This document shows, piece after piece, positions 58,765 through 64,000 of a stretch of DNA of 64,000 bases. The notes under the pieces are model-generated. The model saw only the letters and a list, made by a program, of their open reading frames with translations, was not told where the DNA came from and did not search any database. The position numbers were made by a program, and so were the translations under genes. Source of the stretch: Micropterus salmoides (lineage: Eukaryota > Chordata > Actinopteri > Centrarchiformes > Centrarchidae). The stretch covers positions 3,053,385-3,117,384 of the forward strand of contig NW_024040485.1 in NCBI RefSeq assembly GCF_014851395.1, read 5' to 3'. Numbering within the stretch: position 1 is the stretch's first letter; each line of letters begins with the position of its first letter.

Positions 58765-61740
58765 CAAGACCAAAAAAAAAGAAACAACAAATCCCTTAAT
58801 CCAGTTCAAAAATGCTAAAAACGTAGTGAGATGATCTGAAACTATGCTGTGTGCTGTATTCCCCCTGTTGTAACCTCAGCTGTTTTCAAGAGCGATATTT
58901 TCAGCTGTTGGCAGCAAAGTGGGTAAATTTGAACCATCCCTGGCAACCAGGTGATACTGTATGTGTTGAAAGCAGGCCTGGCTGAGAAGAGCTGCTCTGA
59001 GGAAACTGAGCCTGCTTTAAGTGCCACTCACACACCATTCAAGAAAAAAATACAAAACACACATTCTAAATGTTGACCATGTCTAAGTTGAGTCTGGGCT
59101 GAATCTATTCTGACCACAGAGCTGCTGATGTTGATGTCATCATTGGTAAAATACGGCTCAGGAGCGAAAAGTAAGCAGAGGGAAGCTTGTTAGAAGTTGA
59201 TCCTGTGGTCAGAGGAAAGTTCTGTGTGAAATTTACAAAACAGATTTCCTTTTGTTCACTTACCCGTTTTAAGCGTAAAGTTTTTGTGCCCTTTTCTTTT
59301 TTATGTGTGTCTGACTTTGTAGAAAAAAATATTTCAGGGATACTAGACTTTATGAATGAGCGCAGTCATTTCTGTAATTTCTTCATCAAGATGAAACTGT
59401 ACTTCTGGAGCCTCTTGGCAGTCAGCTTTTGCTGCGTTCAACAATCGCTGTCTGTTGAGATCCACTGTGAACTTCACCTCAACTCACCATTTTCCCTTTG
59501 TCTCTTGCTGTTCAGGCAGCAGAATTAAAACAATTTGCATCCTCTTTGGGGAAAAATAGAATAACTATTACAGTGATCTCAGTAGGTGAAAAAAGCTGCA
59601 TCTTGCAGCAGTTGTGTGGATTTCATATGGTGGCTCTTTCTTAACTGGTGTTGCATCTGTCCCTCATTTGCAGTCTCATTTCTGGTTTTGGAATGACCAT
59701 TAGCACTGAAACAGTTTGGAGGGAATCACTGGTAAATGCAGTAACTGTAGCTATTAGCTAAATATTTTCTGTGTTTTGAAGGGACATTAGGTTTCACTGT
59801 AATGTATTATTTTAATTTAACGTTTCCTGCTGTAGTGGGTCAGCTTTCTTTCTTCTGGGTCTGCTGCGGTGATCCACAGCAGCTGAGTAAATGTAGTTTA
59901 AACAAATCTGTTTCAGCAGTCGCCCTTCTTGGTTCTGGTCTGAAGTCCCCCAGTCTCTTTGTACAGTAGATGTTAACAGACAACCCTACTATACTTACAT
60001 GTGGCCCTTCAATCCAGTCTAGTCAGGGCGAGTGGTTTAGTCACACTTCAAATCAAGGGATAGACCATTCATAGGAAAAGGTTATTCATTTAGAAAGACT
60101 GCTCTTAAGACTCTCTCAAAGTTCTTAAGTAGCATCAAGGATTCTTCTGTGAGAACTAACCCCCCCTAACAAACACATATGATCTTTAGATCTTTATAAA
60201 TTGAACCATATCAGACCTATAAGGAGGAGGATGGAGTGACGGAATGGGTGGCAGCAGAAAACGTAACAGTGACAAGTGTCAGGTTCTAATAGTCGCGCTG
60301 TACACCTGCATGCAAATGAGTGGATATATGACTCGTCAGCTGGTACTCAGCTGAGGCAATGGTGAGTCATAAATGAAGCATGATGCCGATCAGAGAATGT
60401 GAGCTCGACTTCAGTGAGCTGTCTGGGCCAATTCATTTAATCTACGCTTCTCAGCAGTCCTTCTTCAGATTCCTCATCTTTTCACTGTAAAATGTTCTTG
60501 TCCGATGGTTAAAAATGTTGTGTTACCTCGTGTCTTGGTTGACGTGACTCCGTTGTTGGTGTGCCTTAGTGTGTTAGCATTACCTTTCTCGGGTAAAAGA
60601 AAGTATACAGTCTCATTTCAGAGTAGTATATCTTTCTGTTGTTGTTCATCTTAGATTTCCTGGCTACACTGCTCCTGCTATTAACAAGGCCTAAAAGTTT
60701 TCCTGTAAACAAAGTTATGTTTACATTCAGTGTTTCTCACCAAAACACATTGTGTGTATCCTTGAGTTCTAAACATTTTGAGTGCATTTCCTTCCTCATA
60801 AAATATGCGCAAATCCAATTCTTTCAGCAAAAAAAATTTTTTTTAGAATGCATTTCTTACATACTGTAAAATATACAAAATTGTATAGTAGTCTTTTCTA
60901 CGTTTGTTGGCACGTTACTGCCACTTTTACTGAGTAAAAAAGTGTGGTCAGCATAAAACCATGCATGTGGGTCGTAGTAAGCAAACAAAATGCAGATAAC
61001 AGAAAATCCTGTAATCAAGGTAGGTAGATTTATTTTGTCACAATATAACAGGTTATAGAGTGAAATTGAGATCTTATTTTTTGGTTTATTTTTTCCTTGA
61101 GAAATTAAACATTGCTCCATAACACTACTAATGGTCAAAAACTCCACAGGTTACCTTTAACTGGAATGTCAAAAACCTGTTTCTTTGGCTCCACCCCCTG
61201 ACGTTATTATGCTTACATTGGACTGTAGTAGCTTGGTGTTAACATTAAAAAAAAGCTTTGAAGATGACAATGGAATTTATCACTATAATCAAACAATAAA
61301 ATTGATATTTACTGCTTTAGTTCCATTAGTGATGGGAATCTTAGACATGTATCCCTATACCTTAATGGTATCATGATGTTTTATTTGAGGTTTTGTGACA
61401 TTTAGGGTTGCATGTAAGAGGGGAAAATATTTTTAACATTTTGAAAATAAGCTAAATTTATGCAAAAATAACCACCATGGCACAGCACCAATGCGACAAA
61501 AAGATGTGGAACTCCGGTGGAAGAAGCGTCTTCAGTAAATAATCAGACTTTGTTTGCATGTAAACAGGAATGTGCATGCAGTAGCTCTATAAACAGCCAG
61601 CCAGTCAACAACATTATTTAAACTCCAGTCAGCAATTCCTCAAAGCGTCTGATTGGCTGTTGAGAAGTGGTCCATGTGTGTTTTATGGCTGCTGCTCTAC
61701 ATGTTCATGTTATAGTAATTAGTCACAGATCATCCACAAC
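58765..61740. other. Intronic stretch, nothing recognised
   Basis: No exon or repeat family was recognised. Confidence 0.35.
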
Positions 61741-61743
61741 AGA

Positions 61744-61759
61744 GTGTGTGTGTGTGTGT
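61744..61759. repeat. Short (GT)n tract
   Basis: About eight GT units, with looser TGTG words following. Confidence 0.85.
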
Positions 61760-62279
61760 ATTTGCAGACTTATTGTATGTGTGTGTGTTCACAGCTGCTT
61801 GTGTGTCTTTGTCTGTTGGGGTGTTTTTGATTGTGATAAACACAGTCCTTCTTTCTTCATCATCATCAGTCACCCCAGAAACAGCCTCAGTAAACAACCA
61901 ATCAGTGACTTCCTTTCTCCCACAATGAAATGAGTCACTTATAAAGCCTAAAAAGCCTTGGAAATGCTGTCAAAGGCTTTTACAGTTTCATCTGTGTAAT
62001 ACTTCTGCAGGGACAGATAGCTGCCATCTTAAATCTAATTATAAATATGTCTAAACAACAAATCTTGACATTAAACTGATTCACTGCTGGAAGTTTCAGG
62101 ATCAGAAATGATCCGAAATAGACGTATAGCAAGCTAGAGGGGGGAAAACATCACCTTTCTTTGGAAAAATGTCAAAAATATTCAGAGGGAGTCTTCTGTT
62201 GGCCGGATACGGCTGCAGAACTCTTACTACACATGGTTTCATTTAACCCCTGTACAAGCTAACAGGCGTGTTTCACATT

Positions 62280-62430
62280 CATTTCTCCGTCAGGAAAGCT
62301 GGATTTTGGCTTTTCTGTGCCTCAATTACAAGCCCGGTGGGTGTGATTAAGCTGTGATTGGGCTCTGTTGTTCTGCTGCCACATCAAGGAGCCGCAGACA
62401 GGAGGGATAATGGCTTCTGGTGTGTTGAAT
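62280..62430. other. Candidate conserved non-coding segment
   Basis: Complex, non-repetitive sequence with the homeodomain-type words 'tcaattac' and 'gtgattaag', plus 'gtgattggg' (CCAAT-box-like inverted ATTGG). No family resemblance to any repeat. An enhancer role is a guess from composition only. Confidence 0.25.
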
Positions 62431-62434
62431 CTTT

Positions 62435-63860
62435 CTTTTTGTTGTCATTTTGAAGGGAAAATTTGCCCCCTTTTGTGATTTCCATGCTCATGTTGTGGAG
62501 CATTTTCTTCAAGCTAACATACTGTTTTAATTTAGATGTCGGGGATGGTCTTAATGGAAACTGGATTTTGCTTGTATTTAAAGGCTAACACCAGTAGCAT
62601 TGCATGTCTTAACTAAAAACATGAAATATATAACATTGCTGTTAACAATTTCCTAAAGCATGCAATGTGTTTTTAGATTTTCTTTATTACAGGCCCCAAA
62701 ACCAGCTTGCAGAGACTTGTTACTTGTAGCTAATTTACCTTCATTTTTTATTGAGTGTGTTAAAGTTGTGCAGCAATGCACAAGAAGGGTGCTATTGAAA
62801 ACGTTCTGTTTTTGTGTTCAAGGATGCTCTGCCGTGAAATCTGATTAACCTTTTTACAGTGTCTTTGTTTTAGTGTTTGCTTTCTGGATTTGAAAAACCA
62901 ACAGCGAAGTTTATCAATGCCAAACTTTGCTGGAGAGAACTACCTGTGCTGGCATGCTGTTCTTTAAATGCAGCACCACAAGACTTTGAAAATGTTTTGT
63001 AGCTAATAGGCTAGCATGCCAACTCTTCTTTGTGAACATACATTTTGTGCATTTTGTTCTTTGATTGACAGTTGTCACGTCTCTGAAAAAGGCTAGTAAG
63101 TGGACCATGAGTTTATATTTGTTATTTAAATTATTTGTCAAACTACTGTTTCCAAGGTCAAAAATGAAATCTCAAGCTTAATTTTGAATGTGATGTGGTT
63201 TGACTCTATATACACAGATTTATTCCAGTTTATTTTCTTCTTTACCCCTGACAAAATTACACGTCATGTATGAATTCCAGGCTTCAGCAGACACTCTCTC
63301 TTTAGAGTAGGATAATATGCAGCACTGAGCCGGGTGGTTCAGTGGTATGTCGCATCTACAGTAATTAAGGGATGTTAAGGTTTGGAAATTCAATAAGTAG
63401 AGCTGAGATGAAGGCAGCAGTTATTATGAAAGATCATGTGTATGCATTCTATACATCCAGCTACCGTCTGGGACGTCATTACTGAGAATGTTTTAATGTC
63501 TAAGCTTGCAAAAAAGATAACCCAGAGCAACTGACAGGCCTGTGCTCCCTCCCACAACTCTGACAAAAACAATGTTGGGTTCAAAATTATTTTCCTAACT
63601 CAGTTTGAGAATGTAGACTTCAGTCCCAAGTGAATTAAAGAAGAATTTGGTTCCAAAAGATAACTAGAGATGAAAGCTGAAAAGAGCTGCTATTAAAGAT
63701 GGATTGATTCATGAACATTAAAGCAAGTTACACTTCAAACGAAATTGGCTTACACATCGTCCACAATCACATAATGAGAACAGACTAAACCATTCAAATA
63801 CTGAATATGGAAACTGAAGTGATATTTTAAGCCATGCTTTAGGCTCTAGAACAACGTATA
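62435..63860. other. Intronic stretch, nothing recognised
   Basis: No exon or repeat family was recognised, except a tRNA/SINE-head-like word 'gggtggttcagtggtatg' at 63331-63348 that is too short to call. Confidence 0.35.
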
Positions 63861-63864
63861 ATAT

Positions 63865-63955
63865 TTCATTGATAGCAATGAAATTTTGTACAGACAATCA
63901 TGATCCTCAGAGGAGGAATACTATGTCTTAAGAGATCCCCTGACTTTTTATCAAG
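63865..63955 (+). repeat. Dispersed repeat fragment ('gaaattttgtacagacaatc')
   Basis: 'gcaatgaaattttgtacaga', 'catgatcctcagaggaggaat' and 'gatcccctgactttttatc' follow in order a dispersed percomorph repeat; an inverse relative lies at 14920-15045. Confidence 0.5.
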
Positions 63956-64000
63956 CAATATATTTCATTTTGGAAAAGAAGTATGTAGGCATGTGTGGCA

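Larger units (their letters stand above)
34195..64000 (+). other. myo10: myo10 intron 1 (runs past the window)
   Basis: No frame in this interval shows the conserved start of the myosin motor (GTRVWLRENGQ or the SH3-like N-domain that follows), so exon 2 is most likely beyond 64000 and intron 1 is at least 29.8 kb long. The human intron 1 is also very long. The contents are the transposon remnants and microsatellites listed separately. A missed small exon cannot be excluded by eye. Confidence 0.65.

Noticed and set aside
63331..63375. tRNA gene or SINE head
   Set aside because: Only 'gggtggttcagtggtatg' resembles a tRNA 5' half; there is no box B or acceptor stem.
34195..64000. Second myo10 exon
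   Set aside because: No frame resembling the start of the myosin motor next to an acceptor site was found; it most likely lies beyond the window, though a visual search can miss it.
1..64000. CRISPR arrays, operons, phage or viral genes
   Set aside because: No regularly spaced repeats with unique spacers, no packed reading frames and no retroviral or other viral protein motif was seen.

Overview
The window reads as nuclear DNA of a bony fish, most likely a percomorph teleost. It is about 60% A+T, almost free of long reading frames, rich in CA/GA/CT microsatellites, and full of repeat families typical of teleosts: Tc1/mariner and pogo-like remnants, many short hAT-type elements, a tRNA-derived SINE, and 3' ends of a CR1/L2-type LINE. 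There is no bacterial gene organisation, and nearly all the short reading frames look like chance frames.

The only protein-coding sequence I can name is seven codons. At 34174-34194 the frame reads MDNFFTE and is followed directly by a GTAAGA splice donor. MDNFFTE is the amino end of unconventional myosin-X as I recall it, and the human gene also breaks at that point. This is therefore read as coding exon 1 of myo10 on the + strand, with a 5' UTR that carries three short upstream ORFs. The rest of the window to the right (34195-64000) would be the first part of intron 1; no second myo10 exon was recognised in it.

To the left, a CpG-rich block near 22.5-22.9 kb has a good splice donor on the - strand (exon end at 22680). 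In human, BASP1 lies next to MYO10 in divergent orientation and has a non-coding first exon. I therefore propose, as inference only, that this is the first non-coding exon of basp1, that 1-22679 is its intron, and that 22.9-33.6 kb is the shared intergenic region.

Layout: 1-22.7 kb, candidate basp1 intron with a truncated MITE, LINE 3' end, SINE, AT-rich block, palindromic GTAATTAC array, 1.33-kb hAT element and a pair of inverted repeats. 22.7-22.9 kb, candidate promoter/exon. 22.9-33.6 kb, intergenic DNA with a (CT)n tract, a hairpin, a Tc1 remnant and a 1.5-kb pogo-like remnant. 33.6-34.2 kb, myo10 promoter/5' UTR/exon 1. 34.2-64 kb, myo10 intron 1 with nested MITEs, a LINE inside a hAT element, a 49-bp micro-transposon with a perfect target duplication, and further repeats.

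Most of the biology visible here is transposable-element archaeology around one divergent gene pair. I found no new multi-gene system.
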